Shown here in pieces: positions 20,174 through 30,488 of a DNA stretch of 64,000 nt. The position numbers were made by a program, and so were the translations under genes. Each line of letters opens with the position of its first letter. Position 1 is the first letter of the stretch. The notes beneath the pieces were generated by a model. It made no database searches and was not told the origin of the DNA. It saw nothing but the letters and a program-made list of their open reading frames with translations. The DNA is from Sphingomonas sp. CCH10-B3 (lineage in GTDB: Bacteria > Pseudomonadota > Alphaproteobacteria > Sphingomonadales > Sphingomonadaceae), in assembly GCF_001556185.1 (NCBI RefSeq), contig NZ_LSIJ01000010.1, positions 11,518-75,517 of the forward strand, read 5' to 3'.

Positions 20174-21046
20174 CTATGCGTCCAGCGTGACTTGCATCTC
20201 GCATGCCCAGGTCGCCCCCGGTGCCACGGCGAAGACGCCCGGCTTGTCGCGGAACTCGCCCTGAAAATCGACGCTGTCGGCAATCCCGTGCCACGGCTCG
20301 ATGCAGACATAGCGCGCGCCGGGCTTGGTCCAGATGCCGAGCCGCGGCGTGTCGGGGAAAGCGATGGCGAGCTGCGGGCCGGTGCTCGCGCCATAACGCA
20401 GCGCGCGTGACGCAATCGGGTTCCAGATCAGCGCATCGGCTTCAAACAGCGCATCGGCGAGGGCGAGCGTGTCGCCCGCGACCGACGTCGGACGATCCTC
20501 GGCGATCAGGCCGTCTTCGTTCAGGCCCTTGAGCATCCCCGGCTCGGGCGCGTCGAAGACGATCCGGTGATCCGCGCGGGGGCGGGCATAGGGCAGTGGC
20601 CAGGCAAAGGCCGGGTGCCAGCCAAAGCTCGCGAGCAACGGCGTGTCGGCGGGATTGCCGATCTTCGCCGTCATCGTCAGCGTCGCTCCGTCGATCGCGA
20701 AGCCGATCTCAAGCAGAAACGCGAAGGGGTACATCTCCCGCGTCGCTGCCGAATCGGTCATTCGGAAGAGCGCATGCGTTGGGGAAGACGCGGCAAGGTC
20801 GAAGGTCGACCGCCGCGCGAAGCCGTGCTTTTCCATCCGATAGGATTCGCCGTCGACCCACAGCACATCGTCGTTCAGCCGCCCGACGATCGGGAACAGG
20901 ATCGGCGCGCGCCCGCGCCAATAGGCGGGGTCGGCATCGGTCATCAGCTCACGACCGTCCGCGTCTTTCAGCGACGAGAGTTCGGCACCGAGCGGGTTGA
21001 TCGCGGCGCGCAGTTGGCCCGATCCGATCCTGATAAACTCAGTCAT
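20174..21046 (-). CDS. Aldose 1-epimerase family protein
   Basis: A 290-residue galactose-mutarotase-like protein of the LacX/YeaD-type group. Key features are GAELSSLKDADGRELMTDADPAYW near the N-terminus, PILFPIVGRL, the catalytic His in KHGFAR, and FGWHPAF. The C-terminal CIEPWHGIADS carries the conserved glutamate region. It should interconvert alpha and beta anomers of a sugar; the sugar is unknown. It follows the 142-aa gene by 21 bp on the same strand and may form a unit with it. Confidence 0.88.
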   Translation of the reverse strand: MTEFIRIGSGQLRAAINPLGAELSSLKDADGRELMTDADPAYWRGRAPILFPIVGRLNDDVLWVDGESYRMEKHGFARRSTFDLAASSPTHALFRMTDSAATREMYPFAFLLEIGFAIDGATLTMTAKIGNPADTPLLASFGWHPAFAWPLPYARPRADHRIVFDAPEPGMLKGLNEDGLIAEDRPTSVAGDTLALADALFEADALIWNPIASRALRYGASTGPQLAIAFPDTPRLGIWTKPGARYVCIEPWHGIADSVDFQGEFRDKPGVFAVAPGATWACEMQVTLDA

Positions 21047-21067
21047 GCGTGCCTCAGTCGACCGATA

Positions 21068-21496
21068 TCAGGCCGGGATCGCGCGCATGCGATTGCCGCG
21101 CGGGTTATGCTCGACCTCGGCCAGCCCCAGCCGTTCCATCAGCGGCGGCACATACATGCCGAAGCGCCCCCGCAGACCCTTCTTCAGGCCATACCAGCCG
21201 CCGATCGGATTGTCGGGCGATCGGCCCCATGCTTCGACGGTGCCGGGCTTGGCGTCCTTCTGCTCGTCGGCCGATCCCAGTTCGATCCAGTCGCCGTGCG
21301 CGATCAGCATCGCGTGCAGATCGTCGAGACAGCGCGCATCGTAATGCAGCACGGTCTTGCCGACGGTGCAGACCAGAATCGCCAGGCCATCACGTTCGGC
21401 GCGGTGCATGGTGAAGTCGCTCGTCAGCGGCGGCGTCTTGAGCTGCCACGGGTCGCCGGGCGTCCCCGATCCCAGTGCTGATGTGCCCTCGCTCAT
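21068..21496 (-). CDS. Conserved hypothetical protein, 142 aa
   Basis: A soluble, acidic-start protein. Landmarks are GTPGDPWQLKTPPLTSDF near the N-terminus, a TVGKTVLHYDARCLDDL core, and WYGLKKGLRGRFGMYVPPL near the C-terminus. I recall similar proteins as uncharacterised in alpha- and actinobacteria, often beginning with the GTPxDPWxLKTPPG motif, but no function. It lies between pheT and the epimerase gene in the same direction and may be co-transcribed with either. Confidence 0.7.
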   Translation of the reverse strand: MSEGTSALGSGTPGDPWQLKTPPLTSDFTMHRAERDGLAILVCTVGKTVLHYDARCLDDLHAMLIAHGDWIELGSADEQKDAKPGTVEAWGRSPDNPIGGWYGLKKGLRGRFGMYVPPLMERLGLAEVEHNPRGNRMRAIPA

Positions 21497-21514
21497 GGAT
21501 GCCAGAATAGCCGA

Positions 21515-23874
21515 TCAGCCGCGCAGAGTCGCCCCCAGTTTCGCCGCGGCCGCCACGACCTTGTCGGCGATGCCCCTCAGCTCCTCGTCGGTGAAGCTCT
21601 TGTCGACGGGTTGCAGTGTCACTTCGATGGCGAAGGATTTGGCCCCGTCGCGCTCGAACCGGTCGAAAAGCCGCGCGGCCGTGATCGCCTTTTTGTCGAC
21701 CCCGCGCACCGCCCGCACCAGCGAGTCGGCGGCGAGATTGGCGGGGACGAGGAAAGCGAAATCACGCGTCACGGCTTGCAGCGCCGGCGGCGCATAGGCC
21801 GGGCGCATGAAGCCGTTCCCCCCGCGTTTGGCGGGAACGGCATCCAGATAGAGTTCGACAGCTGCCACCGCGCCGTCGAGGTCGAAGGCTTTGAGCGTCA
21901 GTGGGTGCAGCATCCCGAAGGCGGCAAGCACCGTCTTCGGCCCGAGCCGCAAAGTACCCGACTGGCCGGGATGCCAAGCCTCCCCCGCTTCGCCGAACAC
22001 TTGCAGATTTTCGACCGGCACGCCCGCTTCGCCCAGCAGCGCCAGCGCTTCGGCCTTGGCATCGAAGGCGTCGAAGCCCTGCGCCTTGCCGCTCTGCCAG
22101 TTGCGCGGTGCCTTGTTGCCCGCGAGCACGACGCCCAAGGTCATCCGCTCGGCATCGCTCAGATAGCGGCGACCGAGTTCGAACAAGCGAACACTCGGCA
22201 CGCCGCGTTTCAGATTGCGCGCGGTCGCGGCCAGCAGGCCGGGCAGCAGCGACGGCCGCATGACCTTCAGGTCTTCGCTGATCGGATTGGCGAGCGTCCA
22301 GGCGAAGTTGCTGGCGCCTGCAAACACGGCCGCCTGCGCTTCGGGGAGGAAGCTCCACGTCACCGCTTCGTTCAGGCTCCGCGCCGCCGCCGCGCGGCGG
22401 ACCCGGCGTTCGAGCTTCTGCTCGGGCGTCGCGGTCGGGCGGGCGACACCGGGGGTGCGGGGCAGCAGCACCGGCGGCACCTTGTCGATGCCTTCGATGC
22501 GGATCACTTCCTCGACAATGTCGGCGGGGCCATCGACGTCGCGCCGCCAGCTCGGCACGCCGACCTGCCAATCGGGCGACACCGTGAAGCCGAGCGACTC
22601 AAGAATCGCGCGCTGGCGGTCAGGCGCGATCGCGAGACCGCCGAGCGTCTCGGCGCGATCGGGATCATAAGCGATCGTCTTCGTCGCCAGCGGCGGAGCG
22701 CCTGCTCGCGTCACCTCGCTCGGGGTGCCGCCGCACAGCTCGACCACCAGCGCCGCCGCAATCGCCAGCCCCTCGTCGAGGAAGGCCGGGTCGACCCCGC
22801 GCTCGAAGCGAGTGCGGGCGTCGCTGGTGAGCAGCAGCTTCTGGCCGGTGCGGGCAATGCTTTCGGGATCGAAATAGGCGCATTCGATCAGCACATCGGT
22901 GGTCGTCTCCGACACGCCGGTTTCCTCGCCGCCCATGATGCCGCCGATATCGTGGACTTTCGCCCCGTCGGCGATCACCGTCATGCCCGAGTCAAGCGCA
23001 TAGGTCTTGCCGTTGAGCGCGAGCACGCTTTCGCCCGCCCGCGCCTTGCGCGCGACTAGGCCGCCGTCGAGCTTGGCCACGTCATAGACGTGCAGCGGGC
23101 GGCCGAGATCGAACATCACATAATTGGTGATGTCGACGAGTGTCGAAATGGGCTTTTGCCCGATCGCCTTCAGGCGGCGCTGCATCCACTCAGGCGAGGG
23201 GCCATTGCTCACACCGCGCACCAATTGCCCGTAAAAGGCCGGGCAGCCGTCCGTATCCTCGGTGGCTATCGATGGCCCGGCGCCGGATACGGACAGCGAG
23301 ACGGGCTTTAGCGGGCGCAATTGCCCCATGCCGCCTGCTGCGAGGTCGCGCGCGATGCCGCGCACGCCCATGCAATCCTGCTTGTTGGGCGTCACCGACA
23401 CGTCGATCACCGGATCGGTGAGCCCGGCATAATCGGGATAGGGCGTGCCGACCGGCGCACCCTCGGGCAGCTCGATGATGCCGTCGTGATCGTCGCCGAG
23501 CTCGAGCTCTTTCGCCGAGCACATCATCCCGTTCGATTCGACCCCGCGGATCGAGGCGACCTTGAGCTCGAAGCCGCTCCCGGGCACGACCGCGCCGGCG
23601 GGGCCGAACACGCCGAGCATCCCGGCGCGGGCGTTGGGCGCGCCGCAGACGACCTGCAGCGGGCCGTCGCCGGCATCGACTTGCAGCACTTGCAGCTTGT
23701 CGGCCTGTGGATGCCGTTCCGCCGACAGCACGCGCGCGACACGGAATGCGGCGAGTGCCGCGCCGGGGTCTTCCACCCCTTCGACTTCGAGGCCAATACG
23801 GGTCAGCGCGAGCACGATCTCGTCGAGCGAGGCGCTGGTATCGAGATGCTCCTTGAGCCACGAAAGCGTGAACT

Positions 23875-23878
<4 letters not shown>
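21515..23878 (-). CDS. pheT: Phenylalanyl-tRNA synthetase beta subunit
   Basis: A 787-residue subunit of the (alpha-beta)2 enzyme charging tRNA-Phe. Domains in order are the N-terminal [13 protein letters not shown] block, the EMAP-like tRNA-binding domain (residues about 40-150), B3/B4 editing domain, B5, the catalytic-like core and the C-terminal anticodon-binding (FDX-ACB) domain ending KLGATLRG. The start ATG overlaps the pheS stop by 4 bases, so the subunits are translationally coupled at 1:1. Confidence 0.97.
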
Positions 23879-24954
<1,076 letters not shown>

Positions 24955-25000
24955 CCGGCGTTCCTTTGCGTAGCGCCTGCTAGCGGGAGATGAACCAAAG

Positions 25001-25031
25001 AAAAAGGGCGCCGGTGTTGCCACCGACGCCC
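25001..25031 (-). terminator. Rho-independent terminator or attenuator ahead of pheST
   Basis: Stem arms 25006-25016 and 25021-25031 pair over 11 bp with one mismatch around a 4-base loop; on the minus strand the hairpin is followed by TTTTTCTTTGG. It ends the rpmI-rplT transcript and lies 47 bp before the pheS start. Confidence 0.75.
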
Positions 25032-25058
25032 CGCATTTCGTGCTCGCGCCAGAACCGC

Positions 25059-25424
25059 TCAGGCGGCCTGGGGCAGAGCCGCCTTAGCTTGCGCGATGAT
25101 GCCGCTAAACGCTGCGCCTTCGTGCATGGCGATGTCGGCAAGCACTTTCCGGTCGAGTTCGATGCCGGCGAGCTTCAGCCCGTGCATGAACTGCGAATAG
25201 GTGAGCCCTTCGGCGCGGACGCCGGCGTTGATGCGCTGGATCCAGAGCGCCCGGAACGAGCGCTTCTTCACCTTGCGGTCGCGATAGGCATATTGCCCGG
25301 CCTTTTCGACGGCCTGGCGAGCGATGCGGATCGTGTTCTTGCGACGGCCGTAATAGCCCTTCGCCGATTCGAGGATCCGCTTGTGCTTGGCGCGGGTGGT
25401 TACACCCCGTTTGACGCGTGCCAT
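25059..25424 (-). CDS. rplT: 50S ribosomal protein L20
   Basis: A 121-residue, very basic assembly protein of the large subunit. The sequence begins [18 protein letters not shown] and contains [30 protein letters not shown], diagnostic of L20, with a globular C-terminus. It follows rpmI by 14 bp. In other bacteria L20 represses translation of its own operon; the infC gene usually heading this operon is not adjacent here. Confidence 0.98.
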   Translation of the reverse strand: MARVKRGVTTRAKHKRILESAKGYYGRRKNTIRIARQAVEKAGQYAYRDRKVKKRSFRALWIQRINAGVRAEGLTYSQFMHGLKLAGIELDRKVLADIAMHEGAAFSGIIAQAKAALPQAA

Positions 25425-25438
25425 TTCCTATCGTTCCT

Positions 25439-25642
25439 TCACTTCAGGCCGTAAGGCGCCCACGCCTTGACGGTCGCGGTGTCTGCTTTGGCAAGCACCG
25501 AGGTGCGGCGATTCTGGCGGATATACTTGGCATTGTGGCTGATCAGCCGGTGACGCTTGCCGGCGACACCATGCTTCAGCTTGCCCGTCGCGGTGACGGT
25601 GAAGCGCTTCTTCACCCCGCTCTTGGTCTTGAGTTTGGGCAT
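25439..25642 (-). CDS. rpmI: 50S ribosomal protein L35
   Basis: A 67-residue basic protein starting MPKLKTKSGVKKRFTVTATG, with KHGVAGKRHRLISHNAKY, as in bacterial L35. It leads the rpmI-rplT pair. The 155 bp upstream to the HAD gene contain no convincing feature apart from the expected promoter region, and no infC. Confidence 0.98.
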   Translation of the reverse strand: MPKLKTKSGVKKRFTVTATGKLKHGVAGKRHRLISHNAKYIRQNRRTSVLAKADTATVKAWAPYGLK

Positions 25643-25797
25643 TTTCGTCTCCTTCGTTTGCGCGACGATTTATGAACAGCCACGGCAGCCCATACCGGCC
25701 GGACCATTCCTCTTACTCGCGGAAAGGCGGGCGCTTAGACGAAGTGGTCGTGATTGGCAACTGGCGCGGCCGGAAAAACAGTCGTTCGTCCCATGCC

Positions 25798-26448
25798 TCA
25801 GTGGTGTTCGAGCTGCCGGATCAATGTCGGCAGCGCCGCAAGTGTCTCAATTTGTGCGGATGCCCGACCAATATCGGGGCTGTTGGCGTGCGCCAAACCC
25901 CAGGGACCACGACGCAGGAAGATCGCGACCATGCCCGCGCCACGCGCCGGGACGATATCATTGTCGAGCCGGTCACCGACATAGGCGATGGCGGACGGCG
26001 GCATTCCGGCAACATCGGCGATTCGCTCAAAAAACTCCGGCGACGGCTTTTCGATGCCCCAGCCGGTCGATGTTGCGATGAAATCCGCTGTTGTGCCGCA
26101 GGCGCGCAACGCCGCTTCTGCTGCCTCGGGCTGATTGCCAGCAATGCCCACCATCAGCCCCTGTAATCGCAGCTCGGCCATACAGGCGAGCGCATCGGGA
26201 TAAAAATCCTGCGGTTCGATTATGTAGCCTTGCCCAGCCGCAATCCGCGCACGTTCGGCGGCATCGACATCAAGGCCGGGCGCAAATCGGTCAAAAACCT
26301 GGCGATGATGCGCGCCGCTTGCCACCACTTCATGAAATGCCTTGGAAAAGTCGCTGCGGGGCACGCCGAGCCAATCTGCCCAGAGTCCCCATTGGCGTGT
26401 CTCGTCGACCAAGGTTTCGCCGACGTCGAAAACAACGGCGCGGATCAT
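25798..26448 (-). CDS. HAD-family hydrolase
   Basis: A 216-residue phosphatase-like protein. Motif I is VFDVGETLVDE (nucleophile Asp near residue 7), followed by an alpha-helical cap; motif II lies in GIAGNQPEA; motif III Lys is in GWGIEKPSPEFFE; motif IV is YVGDRLDNDI. Note that motif I reads DVGET rather than DxDGT, so the second aspartate is replaced by glycine; the nucleophile is kept but the acid/base is not in its usual place. The substrate is unknown. It starts 5 bp after hisN, so the two form an operon. Confidence 0.82.
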   Translation of the reverse strand: MIRAVVFDVGETLVDETRQWGLWADWLGVPRSDFSKAFHEVVASGAHHRQVFDRFAPGLDVDAAERARIAAGQGYIIEPQDFYPDALACMAELRLQGLMVGIAGNQPEAAEAALRACGTTADFIATSTGWGIEKPSPEFFERIADVAGMPPSAIAYVGDRLDNDIVPARGAGMVAIFLRRGPWGLAHANSPDIGRASAQIETLAALPTLIRQLEHH

Positions 26449-26453
26449 CTCCG

Positions 26454-27236
26454 TTAGTGCCCGCGGCAGGCAAGCGCGTCGATAATGTCGTCGATGCGCG
26501 CGGGCTCGCCAGCGGCGATCACTTCGCCGATGCTGTCGTTGGTCAGCGGGTCGCCGGCCCAATCACACATCCGCCCGCCTGCGCCTTCGACGACCGGGAC
26601 GAGTGCTGCGAAGTCATGGATCTTCAGCCCGGCCTCGACGACGACATCGATATGGCCGCTCGCAAGGCAGCCATAATTATAGCAATCGCCGCCAAGCACC
26701 GTCGAGCGTACCTGCGCGTCGAGATGTTCGAAGGCGTGGAGTTGGTCGTCGTTGAACAGCGCCGGAGAGGTGGTCGCGAGCAGCGCCTCGTCAAGCGCCT
26801 TGATCAGCCGCGTGCGCGCAGGGGTGCCGTTGAACAAGGTCGGCTGACCGACCACGCCGGTCCAGCGCTCCTTCAGGATCGGCTGGTCGATCACGCCGAG
26901 CATCGGCCACCCTTCGACCGTCAGCGCGATCAGCGTGCCGAAGATCGGGCGGCCCGAAATGAAGGCGCGCGTGCCGTCGATCGGGTCGAGCACCCACGCC
27001 CGCCCGCTCTTGCCGGGCTTGGTGCCATATTCCTCGCCGATGATCGCATCGTCGGGAAAGGTCCGTTCGATCAGCTGACGCATCGCCGCTTCGGCCGCGC
27101 GGTCGGCCAGCGTGACGGGCGAGGCATCGCTCTTGGTCTCAAGGCCATGGTCGGCCCGGAAATAAGAGCGGATCGCAGCACCCGCAGCATCGGCGAGAGC
27201 GGCCGCGAGATCGATATCGGCTTGGGAAACGCGCAT
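26454..27236 (-). CDS. hisN: Histidinol-phosphatase, inositol monophosphatase type
   Basis: A 260-residue Mg-dependent phosphatase of the IMPase superfamily. Metal-binding motifs are GEEYG (near residue 68), WVLDPIDGTRAFISG and GLKIHDFAALVPVVEGAGG. The combination with TVLGGDCYNYGCLASG matches the HisN family that dephosphorylates histidinol phosphate in actinobacteria and alphaproteobacteria; activity on inositol phosphates is an alternative. It diverges from the phospholipase gene (74 bp apart) and is followed immediately by the HAD gene. Confidence 0.88.
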   Translation of the reverse strand: MRVSQADIDLAAALADAAGAAIRSYFRADHGLETKSDASPVTLADRAAEAAMRQLIERTFPDDAIIGEEYGTKPGKSGRAWVLDPIDGTRAFISGRPIFGTLIALTVEGWPMLGVIDQPILKERWTGVVGQPTLFNGTPARTRLIKALDEALLATTSPALFNDDQLHAFEHLDAQVRSTVLGGDCYNYGCLASGHIDVVVEAGLKIHDFAALVPVVEGAGGRMCDWAGDPLTNDSIGEVIAAGEPARIDDIIDALACRGH

Positions 27237-27310
27237 CCCGCGTGCCTAGCCGTCACCTTCGCACAACGCCAGACTCGCATAAGTCACAAAGCGCTGACAA
27301 AAGGGCGGTC

Positions 27311-28393
27311 ATGCGCCTGACCGCTCTTCTGCTCGCCCCGGCCGTCGCGATTGCGGTGGCTGCCAGCCCCGCCGATGCGCAACTGCGCCCGCTGGTTGCA
27401 CCGCCCGAAAGCGCCGCCAAGGCGAGCAGCGACGGTGTCGACGTGTATCTCGTGAACGAAGGGCAAGAGCCGGCGCCGGTCGCCGCGCCCGACACGATCG
27501 ACACGATCGCGCGCGACGGGACCGCGCTGACGCTCGAACTGGTGCGCTCAACGGCCGACACCGCGCCGGTGCCGGCTGGCGGGTTCGCCAAGTTGCGCTA
27601 CCGGCTTGCCCCGCTCACGCCCGCCGTGCCGCAAGTCGCGACCGCCACGCGTCGCCCGCCGCCGGTGGTTGAAGACGGCGAGACCGAAGTGGCCGATTCG
27701 CACGGGCTGGCGAGCGGGTTCCTCAGCCGTTTCCGCCCTTATGAGCCGACCTATGTCGCGATCGGATCGGGGCAGGAGAATACCAAGGTACAGTTCAGTT
27801 TCGCGCTGCGCCCGTTCGGCGGGCATGGCGCGCTTTCCTATCTCAACGTCGCCTATACCCACACCTTCTTCTGGGCGTTCAACCGCGCGTCAGCGCCGAT
27901 CCCGACGACGATCTACAGCCCCGAAGTGTTCGTCGACGTGCCGGTCGGCGATCAGGTCAATGTCGCCTTCGGCTATCGTCACAGTTCGAACGGCGGCGGC
28001 GTGCGCGATTCGATCGACGCCAACCGGTTGTACCTTCGGGTCAACAAGGCCTTCGATCTCGGGCGCGGCTGGCGGCTCGATGTCGCGCCGCAGGGCTGGG
28101 TGTTTTTCGGCACGCGCGGCATCGCGACCGATCTCGACCGATTCTGGGGCAATGCCGGCATCACCGCGTCGATCGCCAAGCGCGACGGGCTTAAGCTCCA
28201 GCTTTACGGCCGGGGCGATCCGACCACCGGGCGCGGCGCCGCCGAACTGTTCGCTTCCTATCCGCTGCAGCGGATCGGCGGCGATTTCGGGGTCTATCTC
28301 TTCGGTCAGGCCTTCACGGGCTATGGCGAGACGCTGCCGCGCTATAACCAGCAGCAAACGACCGCGCGGATCGGGATTGCGCTTACCCGCTAA
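27311..28393 (+). CDS. pldA: Outer-membrane phospholipase A family protein
   Basis: A 360-residue protein with a signal peptide ending SPADA, an unusual about 130-residue N-terminal extension rich in Pro/Ala/Val, then a twelve-strand-like barrel. The OMPLA catalytic elements are visible: His224 and Ser226 in YRHSSNG and Asn238 in DANRLYLRV. The enzyme would hydrolyse phospholipids in the outer leaflet when activated by dimerisation and calcium. E. coli PldA is about 290 residues; the extension accounts for the difference. The ATG at 27311 follows AAAAGGGCGG. Assigned by motif, not by overall identity. Confidence 0.85.
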   Translation: MRLTALLLAPAVAIAVAASPADAQLRPLVAPPESAAKASSDGVDVYLVNEGQEPAPVAAPDTIDTIARDGTALTLELVRSTADTAPVPAGGFAKLRYRLAPLTPAVPQVATATRRPPPVVEDGETEVADSHGLASGFLSRFRPYEPTYVAIGSGQENTKVQFSFALRPFGGHGALSYLNVAYTHTFFWAFNRASAPIPTTIYSPEVFVDVPVGDQVNVAFGYRHSSNGGGVRDSIDANRLYLRVNKAFDLGRGWRLDVAPQGWVFFGTRGIATDLDRFWGNAGITASIAKRDGLKLQLYGRGDPTTGRGAAELFASYPLQRIGGDFGVYLFGQAFTGYGETLPRYNQQQTTARIGIALTR

Positions 28394-28460
28394 GGGCCGG
28401 GTTGGCGCGGTGCGGCAACTGGCCTAGCGTTGACACCAAATCTGGATGAGGATCTTGCCC

Positions 28461-29003
28461 ATGCGTCTCGCTCTTGCTGCTGCCGCCGCCTTGCTTGCCA
28501 CGACGCCTGCGTCTGCAGAGCTAAAGCCCGGTGCCACTGCGCCGCTGTTCACTGCGCAGGGTTCGGTCGCGGGCCAGCCCTTCACGGTCGATCTGAAGGC
28601 AGCGCTCAAAAAGGGGCCGGTCGTACTTTATTTCTTCCCGGCGGCGTTCACGCCGGGTTGCAACGCCGAAGCGCATGCCTTTGCCGAGGCAATTGCCGAT
28701 TTCAAGGCAGCGGGCGCGACCGTGATCGGCATGACGGCGGGCAACACCGACCAGATCGCTAAATTCTCCAGTGCCTATTGCGCGGGCAAGTTTCCGGTCG
28801 CGGCCGCCACCCCGGCAGTCGCTGCAGGCTATGACGTCGCGCTCAAGAAACCCGATGGCAGCGCAAGCGGTTACACCAGCCGCACCAGCTATGTCATCGC
28901 GCCCGACGGCAAGGTCTTTTACGTCCATAGCGACATGAGCGCTGCCCAGCACGTCAACCTGACCTTGGAAGCAGTCAAGCGGTATCGCGCCACGCATCGC
29001 TGA
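28461..29003 (+). CDS. Periplasmic peroxiredoxin, BCP/PrxQ type
   Basis: A 180-residue thiol peroxidase with an N-terminal signal peptide (MRLALAAAAALLATTPASA). The peroxidatic cysteine is Cys67 in FFPAAFTPGCNAEAHAF. A second cysteine in SSAYCAGKF could resolve it. TSYVIAPDGKVFYVH is the usual C-terminal strand. It would reduce hydrogen or organic peroxides in the periplasm. The start at 28461 is chosen because GAGGAT lies 7 bases upstream; an in-frame ATG at 28446 has no ribosome site. Confidence 0.9.
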   Translation: MRLALAAAAALLATTPASAELKPGATAPLFTAQGSVAGQPFTVDLKAALKKGPVVLYFFPAAFTPGCNAEAHAFAEAIADFKAAGATVIGMTAGNTDQIAKFSSAYCAGKFPVAAATPAVAAGYDVALKKPDGSASGYTSRTSYVIAPDGKVFYVHSDMSAAQHVNLTLEAVKRYRATHR

Positions 29004-29065
29004 ATGCCGCCGAATCATCCTTAGCACTCACCGAATATTAGGCCTTTTCGCTCTAGTAACGACAT

Positions 29066-29100
29066 GTGCGGCGTCACCGGACACGGGTGACCCGCCGTGC
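29066..29100 (+). other. Leader hairpin before the GGDEF gene
   Basis: GCGGCG-TCACC pairs with GGTGA-C-(CC)-GCCG(T) around a 7-base loop, a stable stem with one bulge in the 117-bp gap between peroxiredoxin and GGDEF genes. It could terminate the peroxiredoxin transcript or lie in the cyclase leader. No T-run follows and it does not match a riboswitch I know. Confidence 0.3.
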
Positions 29101-29120
29101 AGCGATGGGCTTGACGGTCG

Positions 29121-30164
29121 ATGAGCGGAAGTAGGGTTTTGAGGCAGAGCGTGAAACTGGTGGATCGTCACGCGGCCGAACAGTCGATGTTCGATCGCGT
29201 CCGCGACTTCCTGACGCGCAACGCGCTCGGGCCCGATCCAGTCAATTACGAATTCGGCTACCGTGTCACCAGCAATCCCGACAGCGAGCTTGCACGCACC
29301 GTCGACGAGCTGACCGACGGCGGTATCCGGCTGACCCGTAACGACATCGAAATGCTCGGAGCGACTGCCGCCTTTAGCGCGACCGTGCCGAGCGAAACCC
29401 AGCGCGAGGCGATCGGCCAGATGCTGGTCGCCCAGACGCAGATGCAGGTCGAAGGCTTTCAGGACCTCGTCGCGAACATCCGCAGCGAAGCGCGTGACTT
29501 CGGTCGCGACCTTGCCGCCAAGGCCGATGCGATGCGCGACATCGGGCCGTCGGTGTCGGTGACCGACATTGTGCGGCTGACGAGCGCGATGCTCGAACGC
29601 GTGCAAAGCACGGAAGAACAGCTCGAAGCCGCAACCCGCGAAGCCGACGAGCTGCGCCGCAAGCTTGAGGAAGCGCGCGACAATGCCCAGCGCGACCCGC
29701 TTACCGGCCTGCCCAATCGCCGCGCCTTCGAAGAGGGCTTTGCCGAGCGCGCCGGCCGCGGCGCTTCGATCATCGTCGGGGTGTGCGACATCGACCATTT
29801 CAAGCGCGTCAACGACGGCTTTGGCCATGCGGTCGGCGACCGCGTGCTGAAGGCGATTGGCAAGACGCTCGCCGAACGCTGCGAAAATCACTTGGTCGCG
29901 CGCTATGGCGGCGAGGAATTCGTGGTGCTGTTCGCCGACCTCAGCCTCGACGCGGCACACCGTCTGCTCGAAGACGCGCGCGAGGAAGTGTCGCGCAAGC
30001 GCTACCGGCTGCGCGAGACCGACGCCCCGCTCGGCGAGGTGACTTTTTCGGGTGGGCTGACGATGGCGCAGCCGGGTGAAGCCGTGAACGATGCTTTCGT
30101 ACGTGCCGACGGCCTGCTCTATGCCGCCAAGGCCGATGGCCGCAACTGTATCAAGATCGGTTGA
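29121..30164 (+). CDS. GGDEF diguanylate cyclase with N-terminal helical domain
   Basis: A 347-residue cytosolic protein. Residues 190-347 form a GGDEF domain: [35 protein letters not shown] and the active-site GGEEF (263-267), so it should make cyclic di-GMP from two GTP. The RxxD inhibitory site normally five residues before GGEEF is absent. The N-terminal 185 residues ([23 protein letters not shown] and a coiled coil at about 155-190) form the uncharacterised sensor domain common to alphaproteobacterial single-GGDEF proteins. An alternative start is the GTG at 29151, which has a better ribosome site (GAGG). Confidence 0.92.
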   Translation: MSGSRVLRQSVKLVDRHAAEQSMFDRVRDFLTRNALGPDPVNYEFGYRVTSNPDSELARTVDELTDGGIRLTRNDIEMLGATAAFSATVPSETQREAIGQMLVAQTQMQVEGFQDLVANIRSEARDFGRDLAAKADAMRDIGPSVSVTDIVRLTSAMLERVQSTEEQLEAATREADELRRKLEEARDNAQRDPLTGLPNRRAFEEGFAERAGRGASIIVGVCDIDHFKRVNDGFGHAVGDRVLKAIGKTLAERCENHLVARYGGEEFVVLFADLSLDAAHRLLEDAREEVSRKRYRLRETDAPLGEVTFSGGLTMAQPGEAVNDAFVRADGLLYAAKADGRNCIKIG

Positions 30165-30211
30165 GCGGCTGGTGTCGAATGCGAATCTTTGGTGCATATT
30201 GCGCTGCACAA

Positions 30212-30230
30212 CGGTGTAATTCGCGAATTA
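30212..30230 (+). promoter_or_regulatory. PspF-like upstream activating site with 14-bp palindrome
   Basis: The 11-mer GTGTAATTCGC (30214-30224) equals the core of the E. coli PspF-site consensus as I remember it, and the perfect palindrome TAATTCGCGAATTA occupies 30217-30230. It lies about 80 bp before the predicted start of the sigma-54-type promoter at 30279-30295, a normal enhancer distance. Confidence 0.5.
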
Positions 30231-30278
30231 TGGCGATCTTTGTCGGCCAGAACGGCTGATTTCCTCGAATTTCCCGAA

Positions 30279-30295
30279 CTGGCACGCTCGATGCA
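30279..30295 (+). promoter_or_regulatory. Sigma-54 (RpoN) promoter
   Basis: CTGGCACG-CTCG-ATGCA matches the -24/-12 consensus (TGGCACG, four bases, TTGCA) at all but one position, and the GG and GC dinucleotides are exactly 10 bp apart. Transcription should start near 30305, about 48 bases before the microprotein start at 30353. Confidence 0.65.
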
Positions 30296-30352
30296 ACCCC
30301 TTGGGCATCGCCGCTGGATGGTCCGGTCGGCGGGTTAAAAGGGAGAAATTCA

Positions 30353-30460
30353 ATGGCTCGTTTCGAATCAGTTCAGCGCGTGGTGCTATCGGCTGCTGCG
30401 TCGCTTTTCGTTGGTGTGCTGATGTTTTCGGCTGCCGTTCCGGTCGCGCCGATTGTCTGA
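30353..30460 (+). CDS. 35-aa membrane microprotein under sigma-54 promoter
   Basis: The frame reads MARFESVQRVV followed by one hydrophobic stretch (SAAASLFVGVLMFSAAVPVAPIV). AAAAGGGAGAAATTCA before the ATG is a strong ribosome site. It would be a single-span inner-membrane protein with a short cytosolic N-terminus. I have an impression of similar tiny ORFs in other sphingomonads but no function. Its position directly behind a sigma-54-type promoter with a PspF-like site suggests a role in envelope stress; that is inference. Confidence 0.6.
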   Translation: MARFESVQRVVLSAAASLFVGVLMFSAAVPVAPIV

Positions 30461-30488
30461 TCGCCGCTCAGGTTCAGGGATCTTACAC

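Noticed and set aside
29004..29120. Cyclic-di-GMP riboswitch before the GGDEF gene
   Set aside because: The leader has a stable hairpin but no recognisable GEMM-type conserved core or tetraloop-receptor arrangement.
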